Below are positions 6,575 through 14,929 of a stretch of 38,498 bases of DNA, in pieces; within the stretch, counting starts at the first letter, position 1; the number at the start of each line of letters is the position of its first letter. The DNA lies in the IMG/VR virus record IMGVR_UViG_3300037843_000314, positions 1 through 38,498 of that record. One strand, written 5' to 3'. The notes under the pieces were generated by a model. That model did no database searches. It was not told the origin of the DNA and saw only the letters and a program-made list of their open reading frames with translations. The stretch comes from a virus. Made by a program: the position numbers and the translations under genes.

Positions 6575-7399
6575 ATGGCCGATCAAAAACAGCAATTTTC
6601 CCCGTTAATAAAAAGCGGTGAATGTCGATGGAGGTCTTTGTTCTCCTACTATGGGGGCAAGTCCAAACTCGTCCGTTGCTACCCTACCCCGAAGCACGAT
6701 CTGATTATCGAGGCCTTTGCGGGAGGGGCATCCTACTCGCTGTACTATCGGGAAAGAGATATTATTATCAACGACTTAGACGATATCACCTGCTCCATTT
6801 GGCGTTTCCTGCTGCGGCCGGAAGCGCTGGACATTTTCGACGTCACCGTAGACTTGACGAAGCTGGTCGCTGGCGCGAGAATCTCCGAGACCGTCGATCC
6901 GAGTGCCGATCCCGGCCTGATCCGGCTTCTCCGCGCCGAGGCCAATCAGGGCACGATGGGAGGAAAGTCCACCTGGGACGTGATCACGAAACGCGGCCAA
7001 AAGTTCTTTCCCCGGCTCCGCGCCAAGATGGGCTATTTCCTACCGAGGATTCGCCATTGGAGATTGGTACAGGGCGACTACCGTGCTCTTGAGAACCAAA
7101 AAGCCACATGGTTCATTGACCCGCCCTACGCGAACAAAGCGGGGTCACTCTACAGGACCGCTGCCGTGGACTTCGTTGAGTTGGCCGCTTGGGTGAAATC
7201 GCGGATGGGGCAGTCGATTGTATGCGAAAACGAAGGGGCGACGTGGTTGGACGGCTTCAAGCCTCTCAGGACACGGCTGGGATTCAAGAGTTCGTACCAA
7301 AAGTCCGAAGCGATGGAAGTGTGCTGCGAGATTATTAACCCGCCGCAGGTGCAGCCTGGGTCTGGGGAACTGCCTTCGGCTTGTTTATCCCCAGAGTAA
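6575..7399 (+). CDS. D12-class (Dam-type) DNA adenine N6-methyltransferase
   Basis: The product has 274 residues, a normal size for Dam-like enzymes. SYYGGKSKL (residues 24-32) is the family's N-terminal motif, IIEAFAGGASYSLY (44-57) is the S-adenosylmethionine-binding motif I, and FIDPPY (180-185) is the catalytic motif IV. It would methylate adenine in a short target, probably to protect phage DNA from restriction or mark it for other phage functions. The recognition sequence cannot be read from the protein. No clear Shine-Dalgarno precedes the ATG. Its 3' end overlaps the convergent frameshift extension by 65 bases. Confidence 0.9.
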   Translation: MADQKQQFSPLIKSGECRWRSLFSYYGGKSKLVRCYPTPKHDLIIEAFAGGASYSLYYRERDIIINDLDDITCSIWRFLLRPEALDIFDVTVDLTKLVAGARISETVDPSADPGLIRLLRAEANQGTMGGKSTWDVITKRGQKFFPRLRAKMGYFLPRIRHWRLVQGDYRALENQKATWFIDPPYANKAGSLYRTAAVDFVELAAWVKSRMGQSIVCENEGATWLDGFKPLRTRLGFKSSYQKSEAMEVCCEIINPPQVQPGSGELPSACLSPE

Positions 7400-7904
7400 A
7401 CCCCCGAGAGAAAAGATACCGCGCAAATTCGGGCTTGTTAATACGCCACTCCCCTCCGCGCGTATCGTGGGGGTAATTTATCTGCACATTCACCGACGGG
7501 TCTGGGGCTGGGAATGTAACGCGCCATTCAGGGAACGGAAACCTTTTTGTGATAGGGATGACGTATTTCTCTTCCGCAGGCGTGATGGGGCGTTTGACAT
7601 CAGCTTCGTACTGCGCTATCGTTTGATCCATCTGCGCATCCATCACCTCAACCGTGATGCGGCAACCAACACTCTCCACATAAGCTTCCATGTCCATCAT
7701 GCCCTGAGTTGGCGGTGCCATCGGCTTACCGATTGCCTTGGGTAATTGGACCTTGCCGTAAGGCTTTAGTTTGACATTCGGAACCCAAGTCGGATCAACA
7801 TCTATGTCTCCGCCTTCGTGGAGTATTCTAGAGAGTCTGCCTACTTGTTCCAGTACGGTTACAACTTCCCCTTCGTACAGAGCCTTCCCAAGGTCGGCGG
7901 TCTT
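7335..7904 (-). CDS. +1-frame extension of the 7903-8901 gene (189 residues)
   Basis: Downstream of the TAA at 7905-7903, the +1 frame is open to a stop at 7335 and reads as ordinary protein from the first codon: KTADLGKALYEGEVVTVLEQ, then a mixed domain ending in a Pro/Gln/Ala-rich tail. The first 60 codons contain no ATG, GTG or TTG. The first ATG is at 7721, with no good binding site. The simplest reading is that ribosomes enter by +1 frameshifting at CTT TAA G, giving a fused 521-residue product. Its first residues KTA match the motif shared by the head-block proteins. A natural or sequencing indel would give the same picture. The domain itself is not recognised. Confidence 0.65.
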   Translation of the reverse strand, partial: KTADLGKALYEGEVVTVLEQVGRLSRILHEGGDIDVDPTWVPNVKLKPYGKVQLPKAIGKPMAPPTQGMMDMEAYVESVGCRITVEVMDAQMDQTIAQYEADVKRPITPAEEKYVIPITKRFPFPEWRVTFPAPDPSVNVQINYPHDTRGGEWRINKPEFARYLFSRGFTLGINKPKAVPQTQAAPAAG

Positions 7905-7917
7905 AAAGATTCCCGCG
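7901..7917 (-). other. Candidate RF2-like +1 programmed frameshift site
   Basis: On the leftward mRNA the zero frame ends CGC GGG AAT CTT TAA GAC. The E. coli prfB site is GGG TAT CTT TGA C with AGGGGG three bases before CTT. Here the GGG lies at the same distance from CTT, the slippery CTT is identical, and a stop codon occupies the A site. Slipping from CTT to TTT places AAG next and opens the 189-codon extension. Confidence 0.65.
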
Positions 7918-8901
7918 AGCAGCGAACCTGCGGGCAGGGGTAACCTTTTTTGACGATGTCTTGTTTAGCTCGGATTCGCCTTGCGACTGCGGGATGTTCT
8001 TCACGAACTCCCCGGCTTCGGGGGCCGTGGGGGTGCCGGGCGGGACGATCTGCGCCAGCGGACGAGTTCTTCCCTGCTTGCCAGCGCTGACTTGGGTGTC
8101 TCCTTGGGACTGGGGGATTTCCTTGACGAACTTCTCGGCAGGCTCCGGCTTGGTGCCAGACGCGTCGTAAATCTGCTCGTCGCCGCGCTTGCGGCGCGAA
8201 GCGTCCTTGATAGACGTCTGGGCTTCGCCGCCCTCAGACTGCGGGATTTTCACCTTTTTCGGCAACTCAGGCTTGCCCTCACTGTTGCGATCCGTCACGA
8301 AACCACTCGCTCCTGGGCCGCTGTTCGCGATGCGGGGAACATCCACCTGCTCGGGCTTCCTTGGCTGACCGGACTCGTCGCGGTCTGTGGACCACGCCTC
8401 GCCCGCACCTTCCTTGACCTCCTCGTCAACCGGGGCTTCCTCACCCTCTCCGCCGTGATAAATCTCCTGAATGCCCTCCTCGGCGAAGGCTTCCTCTGCC
8501 GGGGTGGCGTTCACATCGACTCCAAGCTGATCGGCTGCCATTTCCAGAGTCCCGGCGATCTCGTCAAGGCTCTTGTACGCTTCTTGGACAGCTTCAGCAA
8601 GCTGTTCTGGGGCTTCCTCAGCGATGCGCTTGAACGACTTGGCGTAGTTCCGCGCTGCGGCGACCCGGACCTTGAGAGACGATTCCTTGGGGGCTTGGAT
8701 GAGGTCGAGGTTGTCCCTGAGGTTCTCGAACCCCTCGGCCGCCGCTGAGCAAAGGTAAGCCAGCTTGGCAAGCTTCTTCTCAATGCCAGCCGCGCCTTCC
8801 TCCGCTGCGTGGCGCATCTTCGCCCACTTGGTCTTCTGCGCCGCCTGCTTTTCAGCCTTGCGGGCTTGGATTTTTTTCAGTAATTCCGCACGATTTGCCA
8901 T
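7903..8901 (-). CDS. Head-block structural protein, zero-frame product (332 residues)
   Basis: The ATG at 8901 follows AGAGGGG at good spacing. Residues 1-125 are Ala/Lys/Glu-rich and helical, probably coiled coil. Residues 165-320 are disordered and built of short repeats: WSTDRDESGQPRKPEQ, VTDRNSEGKPELPKK, and two copies of FVK.IPQSQG. The TDRD..G....PE...VPRIA unit also occurs in the 615-residue protein at 35180-37027. It ends in TAA at a sequence resembling the RF2 frameshift site, and the +1 frame continues for 189 residues. Composition and neighbours suggest an internal head or scaffold-associated protein. Confidence 0.65.
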   Translation of the reverse strand: MANRAELLKKIQARKAEKQAAQKTKWAKMRHAAEEGAAGIEKKLAKLAYLCSAAAEGFENLRDNLDLIQAPKESSLKVRVAAARNYAKSFKRIAEEAPEQLAEAVQEAYKSLDEIAGTLEMAADQLGVDVNATPAEEAFAEEGIQEIYHGGEGEEAPVDEEVKEGAGEAWSTDRDESGQPRKPEQVDVPRIANSGPGASGFVTDRNSEGKPELPKKVKIPQSEGGEAQTSIKDASRRKRGDEQIYDASGTKPEPAEKFVKEIPQSQGDTQVSAGKQGRTRPLAQIVPPGTPTAPEAGEFVKNIPQSQGESELNKTSSKKVTPARRFAARGNL

Positions 8902-8934
8902 TTTCGAACCCCTCTTAAATAGACTGCAAAGTTG

Positions 8935-11900
8935 TTAAATGTCCTGCGCGATCCCGAGGGCGCAGTCCTCGCAATAGTAGCCCTCAAGCTGGTGCGCCGG
9001 GTCGTTGACGTCCCCGAATTCCGGGAACTCGTGCCACATCACGTCCGGCTTGATCTCGCCGCACTCCCCGCACGGCGGTGACAGACCGCCGAACGCCTTC
9101 TTGGTGATGCGCTGCTCCTCCGCCGCAACGAGGGCGCTCATCATGTGGTACTTCGCGTTTGGAAGCTCCGGCTCGATGGTGTGCCTCTTCAGGCCCGGTT
9201 CCTCCTCGGGTTCCATGCCCGGCGTGATCGCCACGGTAGTTCCGCCTGGTCCCGGAGCCTGTTCTTGCGGGCGAACGAGATTCATGTTCTGCTGCACGTT
9301 CGGGTGGACGGGGGCGGGAGCCGCCGCTGCCGCCTGGACGCCGCGCTCGGCGGCGCGTTCTGCCAGGTCAAGCTCTTTCTCGATAGCGTCGTCCGTGCTC
9401 TGGTACGGGATGGACTCCTCGTGGTCTTTCTTGTACCACATCTGCCTGTCCATCCACCAAGTCGCGCCGTGGTGCTCGTTCTCCCTCATCCAACCGTGCT
9501 TTTCGAGCCAGTGCTCCTTCTCCTCCTCGCTCATATGCGGGAGGGTGTCGGGGCTAAGCTCGCCAGCCGGGGCGGGCGCGTTGTCGCTGAACGGGATCGC
9601 AGGGTCGTGCGGGCCGCGATAAACGCCCACATGGGCGTCGAACGGAGGCTCCTCGGGCGGCTCCTCGAACTCTATTTCCGGCTCGACCGCGTGCTGGCCG
9701 ATGCCGCTAGCGGGTGCAAGGTTGCCTATGTGCGTGACCTGCTCGCAGTCCTCGCAGTAGATTGAGTAGCCGCCCTCGGTCGCGTCGATGTCGATGTTGG
9801 AGCCGTGGCAGCGCGGGCATTCCAGCCCGGTTTCTTCCTCCGGGTTAGGCTCCTCAAGGTACCTTGCGCCGGTCTTCATCTCGGCTTCGCTCTCGGTGCC
9901 GGGAGGGACGTTGACGATGCGCGGCTGGATGGCGGGTGTGCGCGGCGCGGTCGCCGGGGCGTTCGGGCTGTGCGGGCCAGCGCCTTGGTCGATGGCGTCG
10001 GGGACCGCCATGGGCTGGGACTTGCCGGGCACCATCGGGTCGGTGACGTTCTGCTCCTGCATCGTGACCGTCGTGTTGCCGCTGCCCTGCGCCGTCTTTT
10101 CCTCGCCCTCAAACTCCTTGGCTTCTTCCACGCGGTCAAGCCAAAGCTGCTCCGCCTCGTCGCGCTCCCAGTCCTCTTGCGTGTACTCAGCAGTCTTTCC
10201 GGCGCTGAGCGGAAGCGGTCGCGAGCGGCGGGGAACCATGCGCTTCTGCGTCTCTATCGGCGATGTCTCGCGCATCGGCGTGGTGACGGGCTTCCCTACA
10301 ACTGGGACAGTATGGACAGCCTGGGAGCCGCAGACCTCGCAGCCGCCGCCCTTCGGGTCTAGCGGACCCTCGTGCTGGCAGTCCATGCACTTCCACTGCT
10401 CGTCCGCGCCCCGCTTGAACCTGCTGCTGTCCCCGAGCGGCGTGGTTTTCCGTATCCTGGGCGGGACGAGTTCCACCAACCTTGCTTTGTTCTCAGCGGC
10501 CCGCTGCAAAGCTATCCGGCGCTCCTCCGGGGTGGCGCTTGTATCCCTGGAAATCTCCAAGTCCCTAGCGATCTCCGCATTCAAGGAATCTTCCATCTGA
10601 CCTATGGACAATGGCGGTCTGTTTGCGATTTCCTCGGATTTCTGGGAAGCCAACTCGGTCTTTTTGATACCGCTCATGAGACCATCCGGGGAGATTCCCT
10701 CGGTGCGGTGCTCGTAGAAGTCCTCGCGCCACAGGTCCCCGGCCCCACGGTCGTCGTCGTTCCCGCTGTTGGAGCCAGCCCCGCTCTTGTCCATCGTGCC
10801 CAGCGATGTCGCCAGACCAGTCACGCGCTCAAAGACCTCACGGAGCGAGTCCACGTAGATGTCGTCGTGCTCGGAGACCACGGTATCCTTGCCGCCGCGA
10901 AGCCGGGAGAAGGTTACTTTGTAAGTGTCGCCCGGCGTGAGTTCGATGCGCACCACGTTGATGCCGTTTTTGGTGAATCCGCCGGAGCCGGGGAGCCTGA
11001 ACGACAGCCCGTTCCCGTTGTCAATAAAGTTTTTTGCCCCGGTCATGGCGATGAACTTGCGTCCGCCAAGCTGCTCAAGGATCGTCCTCGCGACGGAAGG
11101 TTCGTCTTCACCGCCTACGCGGCGCTCCCTGAATTCCGCCGTGTCTGCTTCTCCCGAGACGTAGTCCGTGTCGGGCCACGTCTCATTGCGTATTGCCTGG
11201 CCATCCGCGTCATTGAACTCGTGCGGAATCATCGCCTTCTTAGAGCCTTGCTCCTCGCGGTACTTCTCGCAGGACTTGCAATCGCAGCGCTTATCCCGGT
11301 TGTGGGTCTGAAACCTCTTGGTTTTGGAAGCTCCCTGCACTCCCATCCCGCGCAAAAAGTCCTTGTCGGTGTCCTGCTCGATCTGGTGCAGCGCGTCGCT
11401 CACCTCGCCGCCCGGTGTGTACCTCTCGTCCTCGCGCTCGGGATAGAACGCCTTCCACTCCTCGATGATGGGGTCGCTGCCCTTGCCGTCCTCCTCGTGC
11501 TCAAGGATCATTTGGTTGAGGTAGCGGTAGCCCTCGTCGGTCAGGGGATTCTCCAGGAACTCGCCGCATCGGGCGCAGTGCTCCGGGCCGTCAGCTTCCT
11601 GGTTGAAGTACGGCCCCTTCGGGTACTTGTCGGAGTCCCAGGAGGACTCGTCGCTAGGGTTCGCGGGCGTGTAACCGTGCTTGTCGAGCCGCCTCTTGAG
11701 CGCCACGCCGCAAGGCTCGCAGTATACGTCGGATTGGTAGATATACTCACCCTTGCCGGGGTTGTACGCCGCCTTCTCCATGGCGAACTTGTGAGCCACG
11801 CTCGCAAGGATAGGCTCCTCCTCCTGCGGCGCGAGATAGGCTGGCACCGCGTGGCGTCGCGGCAGGAGCTTCCCGGCGTTCGTGAAGTAGAACGCGTGCT

Positions 11901-13584
11901 CCCTCAGCCACTCGTCGTCCGTCTTGAGCGGGATCGTCGGGTGCTGGTGGCCCTCCGCCGAGGTTGTGTTGACGTAGGGGTTGTTCCTCACGTCGCACTT
12001 GTCGCAGTGGTAGACGTCGCCCCGGCGTTTGTTGTCCGAGGTCCAGCGGTAGATGAAGGCGTCCTTGACCTGCCTGGCCATGTCCGGCGTAAGCTGGTCG
12101 CCCCGGAGCAACTTCTGCGCGATCTTTGACGATCCCCAGCGGGAACGCGAGCGGGTATGGCTCGGAGCGTCGGCAACCAGCTTGGCGAGCAGCTTGTCCT
12201 TGGCGAAATTCGGGTCGTATTCCGACGCGCCCCACCCGCCCGGATTGGCGTGGTTGTCCTGCAAGTGCTCGATGGCGGCATCCTTGGAACCGAACGGGCC
12301 GTAGGCGTCGGCGTATTCCCGCCAGTCCCATGCGCCCTTCGGCGAGTCCCAGTTCTCAAGCAGGTAGTACCACTTGCCGGGCTGGTACTCGAAGAACCAG
12401 CACTCCAAGCCAGTAGACGCGGTCTTCGCCTCCGTCATGTTGCCGCCGCAATGCGGGCACTGGAGGTTGTTGCTGTCGGACGCGTCGCTGGTCCTGCGGC
12501 ATTTCTGGCAGGTGAGCTTCTCGTCCTCTTCCACGGCGGCGGTGTTCAGCGACGACACCATCGCGGGGCGTGCGCGTTCCTTTTGGCGGCGTTCCTTGCG
12601 CTCGCGCTCCGTGCGCTCGGCGCGGATCGCGTTCATCAGGTCAACGAAGATGTTTTTGTCGCCAAGCTCTGTGCTGTGTGACATGATGAACTGTTCGACC
12701 ATGTCCGGCAGGCGCATGAAGTAGTCCCTGAACGAACCGAAACTCAGTCCGGTCTTCTCCATCCATTCCTTCTCAAACTCACTGCGCTTGACGCCCTCGC
12801 CGCCCGCCTGAAGGATGCGCCAAAAGATGTCGAACAGCAGGATGAAATTGTTCGCGCCCTGTTCCCCCGCGACGCCCGGCTTCGCGAGCCATTTCCTGAA
12901 GCCCTCGCGGAACTTGGCGATGTCCCTCTTCGACTCAACGCTCTGGAACTCCTCCTCGCCGACGCCGTGCTCCTCGGTTTCTAGGATGTTGATCTCTTCA
13001 CTCTCATGCTGAAGATGCCGCCCTTGGTCGTGCCCCGGCTGCCACATGGAAACTTCCTCCTCGGGCATCCGTTCTTGAAGCTTATTCTGCATTTCGCTGA
13101 TGCGGTACATGAAGGTGCTGATGAGGAAATCGGTGAGCTTTTTCGCGGCATTCTGCCTGTTAACACCGAGGCTTTTTGTCTTGGAGACAAACTGGCTGAG
13201 GATGTCGCGGTGCCCGAGGACGGTGAACAACATCTCATGGATGAGTTCGTCCTTAATGATCTGCTTGTCCTCGGCGTCGCCGCGCCCGGCGACGTAGAGC
13301 TTGGGGGAGACTACTTTCTGGAACCAGTTGGCCCAGCGGAAAGCCTTGCCGTCGCGCCCGACCGGGTACGGGAGGGGATTCCTCTTGTGCTGCTGGTTGT
13401 AGCGCTCGATATACGAGTTGATGTATGCGTCGAATTCGCGGTTGAAGGCGAGGTGGATATTTCCCGCTGCATCAGCAACCTTAATGACGGTGTTGTCAGG
13501 ATCAGATAGCTTAGAAACTACGCGGTAGCAAACAGAACCGATTTTTACGACCTGCCCGACCCGAAGAGAACTGAATTTGATCAT
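8935..13584 (-). CDS. 1549-residue multi-zinc-ribbon structural protein with sigma-like N-terminus
   Basis: The ATG at 13584 overlaps the TGA of the GIY-YIG gene (ATGA) and has GGTGGG upstream; a GTG three codons earlier is less likely. Residues 50-330 are helical (WFQKVVSPKLYVAGRGDAED onward), with a pattern I associate weakly with sigma-like phage proteins. From about residue 355 on there are at least six CxxC-type ribbon pairs, for example LTCQKC..CPHCGG, WKCMDC..CEVCGS, LECPRC..YCEDCE and PPCGEC..YCEDCA, separated by acidic or Pro-rich linkers. K-T-A motifs occur in AKTAST, GKTAEYTQ and EKTAQG; GKTAEYTQ resembles SKTAEYTQ of the 1830-residue protein. It is likely a head-associated protein processed during maturation, possibly delivered with the DNA. 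Enzymatic function is not visible. Confidence 0.6.
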   Translation of the reverse strand: MIKFSSLRVGQVVKIGSVCYRVVSKLSDPDNTVIKVADAAGNIHLAFNREFDAYINSYIERYNQQHKRNPLPYPVGRDGKAFRWANWFQKVVSPKLYVAGRGDAEDKQIIKDELIHEMLFTVLGHRDILSQFVSKTKSLGVNRQNAAKKLTDFLISTFMYRISEMQNKLQERMPEEEVSMWQPGHDQGRHLQHESEEINILETEEHGVGEEEFQSVESKRDIAKFREGFRKWLAKPGVAGEQGANNFILLFDIFWRILQAGGEGVKRSEFEKEWMEKTGLSFGSFRDYFMRLPDMVEQFIMSHSTELGDKNIFVDLMNAIRAERTERERKERRQKERARPAMVSSLNTAAVEEDEKLTCQKCRRTSDASDSNNLQCPHCGGNMTEAKTASTGLECWFFEYQPGKWYYLLENWDSPKGAWDWREYADAYGPFGSKDAAIEHLQDNHANPGGWGASEYDPNFAKDKLLAKLVADAPSHTRSRSRWGSSKIAQKLLRGDQLTPDMARQVKDAFIYRWTSDNKRRGDVYHCDKCDVRNNPYVNTTSAEGHQHPTIPLKTDDEWLREHAFYFTNAGKLLPRRHAVPAYLAPQEEEPILASVAHKFAMEKAAYNPGKGEYIYQSDVYCEPCGVALKRRLDKHGYTPANPSDESSWDSDKYPKGPYFNQEADGPEHCARCGEFLENPLTDEGYRYLNQMILEHEEDGKGSDPIIEEWKAFYPEREDERYTPGGEVSDALHQIEQDTDKDFLRGMGVQGASKTKRFQTHNRDKRCDCKSCEKYREEQGSKKAMIPHEFNDADGQAIRNETWPDTDYVSGEADTAEFRERRVGGEDEPSVARTILEQLGGRKFIAMTGAKNFIDNGNGLSFRLPGSGGFTKNGINVVRIELTPGDTYKVTFSRLRGGKDTVVSEHDDIYVDSLREVFERVTGLATSLGTMDKSGAGSNSGNDDDRGAGDLWREDFYEHRTEGISPDGLMSGIKKTELASQKSEEIANRPPLSIGQMEDSLNAEIARDLEISRDTSATPEERRIALQRAAENKARLVELVPPRIRKTTPLGDSSRFKRGADEQWKCMDCQHEGPLDPKGGGCEVCGSQAVHTVPVVGKPVTTPMRETSPIETQKRMVPRRSRPLPLSAGKTAEYTQEDWERDEAEQLWLDRVEEAKEFEGEEKTAQGSGNTTVTMQEQNVTDPMVPGKSQPMAVPDAIDQGAGPHSPNAPATAPRTPAIQPRIVNVPPGTESEAEMKTGARYLEEPNPEEETGLECPRCHGSNIDIDATEGGYSIYCEDCEQVTHIGNLAPASGIGQHAVEPEIEFEEPPEEPPFDAHVGVYRGPHDPAIPFSDNAPAPAGELSPDTLPHMSEEEKEHWLEKHGWMRENEHHGATWWMDRQMWYKKDHEESIPYQSTDDAIEKELDLAERAAERGVQAAAAAPAPVHPNVQQNMNLVRPQEQAPGPGGTTVAITPGMEPEEEPGLKRHTIEPELPNAKYHMMSALVAAEEQRITKKAFGGLSPPCGECGEIKPDVMWHEFPEFGDVNDPAHQLEGYYCEDCALGIAQDI

Positions 13585-14189
13585 GACGCCCACCTTTGCG
13601 CAAGGTATTGACGCATGCGTTCACTTTGTGCCTTGCGCCTTTCAGGCGTCCAAGAATTGCCCCGCAAAAGAGACTGGCTGATTTTTTGTTTTTGTTCTTC
13701 TGAAATTACTACTTTACCTTTACGAGCAACACTGATTTTACGGCGGGTTTCCTCGCTTTTCGGGCTGCCACGATGCGGGTGGCTAACGCCCATCTTAGCA
13801 AGACGTATTTTTTCCCGTGTCTCGCTGGAACAAAAACGCCCTTGGCGATCTATGCTCATCTTCTTTCGGGCATCTGCTGTGTGCTTGAATCCTGAAGAAC
13901 CGTCGCCGCCAAGGGTGAGGTTATACCCGTTTTCTTTTAGATGGGACTGGTGCAGAACGATGAAGAAGGTCTCCATTTTGCAAAGCTCTTCCCTAGTCTT
14001 GGCGTGATGCAAGACTTCGACGGCGAAAGCCTTTGCACCGTACTTGCGAAGGGCGTTGTGAAAGTACGTCTTGCTCCCGTGAAATGCACGAGAAAGGTGG
14101 TTACCCCACCGGCGACTAACATTCGGACCCTCCCACTTGCCGATGTAGACCTTGCCGTTGATCGTATTGGTGACACGGTAGACGATCAT
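13581..14189 (-). CDS. GIY-YIG homing endonuclease with NUMOD3-type tail
   Basis: The product has 202 residues. MIVYRVTNTINGKVYIGKW gives the GIY-YIG motif, SRRWGNH supplies the catalytic Arg, METFFI the Glu, and GYNLTLGGDG the conserved Asn region. The C-terminal part has repeats of the type SxETRRKISVARKGK, characteristic of NUMOD3 DNA-binding modules of phage homing endonucleases. The gene sits directly upstream of the 1549-residue gene and shares ATGA with it, so translation of that large gene may depend on this one. The start codon is preceded by a hairpin that buries its AGGA binding site (14193-14224). Confidence 0.92.
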   Translation of the reverse strand: MIVYRVTNTINGKVYIGKWEGPNVSRRWGNHLSRAFHGSKTYFHNALRKYGAKAFAVEVLHHAKTREELCKMETFFIVLHQSHLKENGYNLTLGGDGSSGFKHTADARKKMSIDRQGRFCSSETREKIRLAKMGVSHPHRGSPKSEETRRKISVARKGKVVISEEQKQKISQSLLRGNSWTPERRKAQSERMRQYLAQRWAS

Positions 14190-14192
14190 GGT

Positions 14193-14224
14193 TTAGTCCT
14201 AAATTGTTTAGAATAAAGGACTAA
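14193..14224 (-). promoter_or_regulatory. Hairpin sequestering the GIY-YIG ribosome binding site
   Basis: TTAGTCCT (14193-14200) and AGGACTAA (14217-14224) form a perfect 8-bp stem with a 16-base loop. On the leftward mRNA the 3' arm is AGGACTAA, three bases from the ATG at 14189, so the AGGA is held in the stem. The arrangement resembles the translational control known for T4 I-TevI. Confidence 0.65.
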
Positions 14225-14457
14225 TCCAAAATTTTGTCATTAGGATCGTGGTCCTGCCCAGCATCAGCTTTCAAGGCCGATTGCAAGACTTCCAGATATT
14301 CGCTGTGGTCAGCGAAAGCCTGTTCGTCGTGCGAGAACCCAGCTTCGTTTTCCTTCGCGTCCTTCTGGGCAACCTTGACACCGCCCATACGCTCCATCTC
14401 TGAGGCGAACAGGGAGTTCATGTTGTCGGCGTCGATCCTGGCTATTTTCTTTGCCAT
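14221..14457 (-). CDS. Small acidic 78-residue protein
   Basis: The ATG at 14457 follows TAGGAG at good spacing. The product is charged and helical (MAKKIARIDADNMNSLFASE onward) with an Asp-rich end, HDPNDKILD. The final bases overlap the hairpin upstream of the GIY-YIG gene. A small inverted repeat (GGAGAG/CTCTCC at about 14492-14508) lies in its leader, and nothing else is visible between 14458 and 14572. It is likely a small structural or accessory protein; not recognised. Confidence 0.6.
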   Translation of the reverse strand: MAKKIARIDADNMNSLFASEMERMGGVKVAQKDAKENEAGFSHDEQAFADHSEYLEVLQSALKADAGQDHDPNDKILD

Positions 14458-14572
14458 TTTGCGGTCTCCTAACCTTGGTTTAGGTGTATTCGGGAGAGAG
14501 CGACTCTCCTGATATAGGGGCGAAAAGTTGTCTTTCTACCGAATGCCGCGCAGATACCTGATCCCTAAGTTC

Positions 14573-14929
14573 TTACGTCACGACAAGGACGTAGCCCGCC
14601 GTCAGCGGCAGCGGGTTGCCGCCCTGGTCGTAAGTGTACAGTGCGAAGACCTGCGTGGACGGGAAGCCGCCCGGAAACGCGTAAGTGCCGCCGTTGACCC
14701 CCGGATCGACGGCTATGATGCCGGTGTCGAACGGGGGCGACCCGCCGCCGATGATCGTGATGCGGACCTTGGCGACATTGAACGTGTTCCAGACCAGGGT
14801 GACCGGGGCGTTGGGGGCCACGGGAGACGCAGGCGAGGAGGTCATGGCGGCGAACGGCGGCAGCGCGGCGTCCCCCTCCGTGCTGTACGACGCCAGCAAC
14901 GCAAACCCGCCCACTATAGGCAACGACAT
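14573..14929 (-). CDS. Ig-like single-domain surface protein
   Basis: The product has 118 residues. After a short N-terminal part the sequence PVTLVWNTFNVAKVRITIIG and the final STQVFALYTYDQGGNPLPL fit an immunoglobulin-like beta-sandwich of the PKD/Big kind. The start ATG shares one base with the TGA of the upstream gene (TGATG), so the two are translationally coupled and probably assemble together. It is likely a decoration or adhesion domain on the virion surface. Confidence 0.6.
   Translation of the reverse strand: MSLPIVGGFALLASYSTEGDAALPPFAAMTSSPASPVAPNAPVTLVWNTFNVAKVRITIIGGGSPPFDTGIIAVDPGVNGGTYAFPGGFPSTQVFALYTYDQGGNPLPLTAGYVLVVT

Noticed and set aside
7944-7952. A-rich slippery stretch (AAAAAAGG on the leftward strand) as a -1 frameshift site
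   Set aside because: The -1 frame soon stops and reads unnaturally; the good downstream frame is +1 and is entered better at CTT TAA G.
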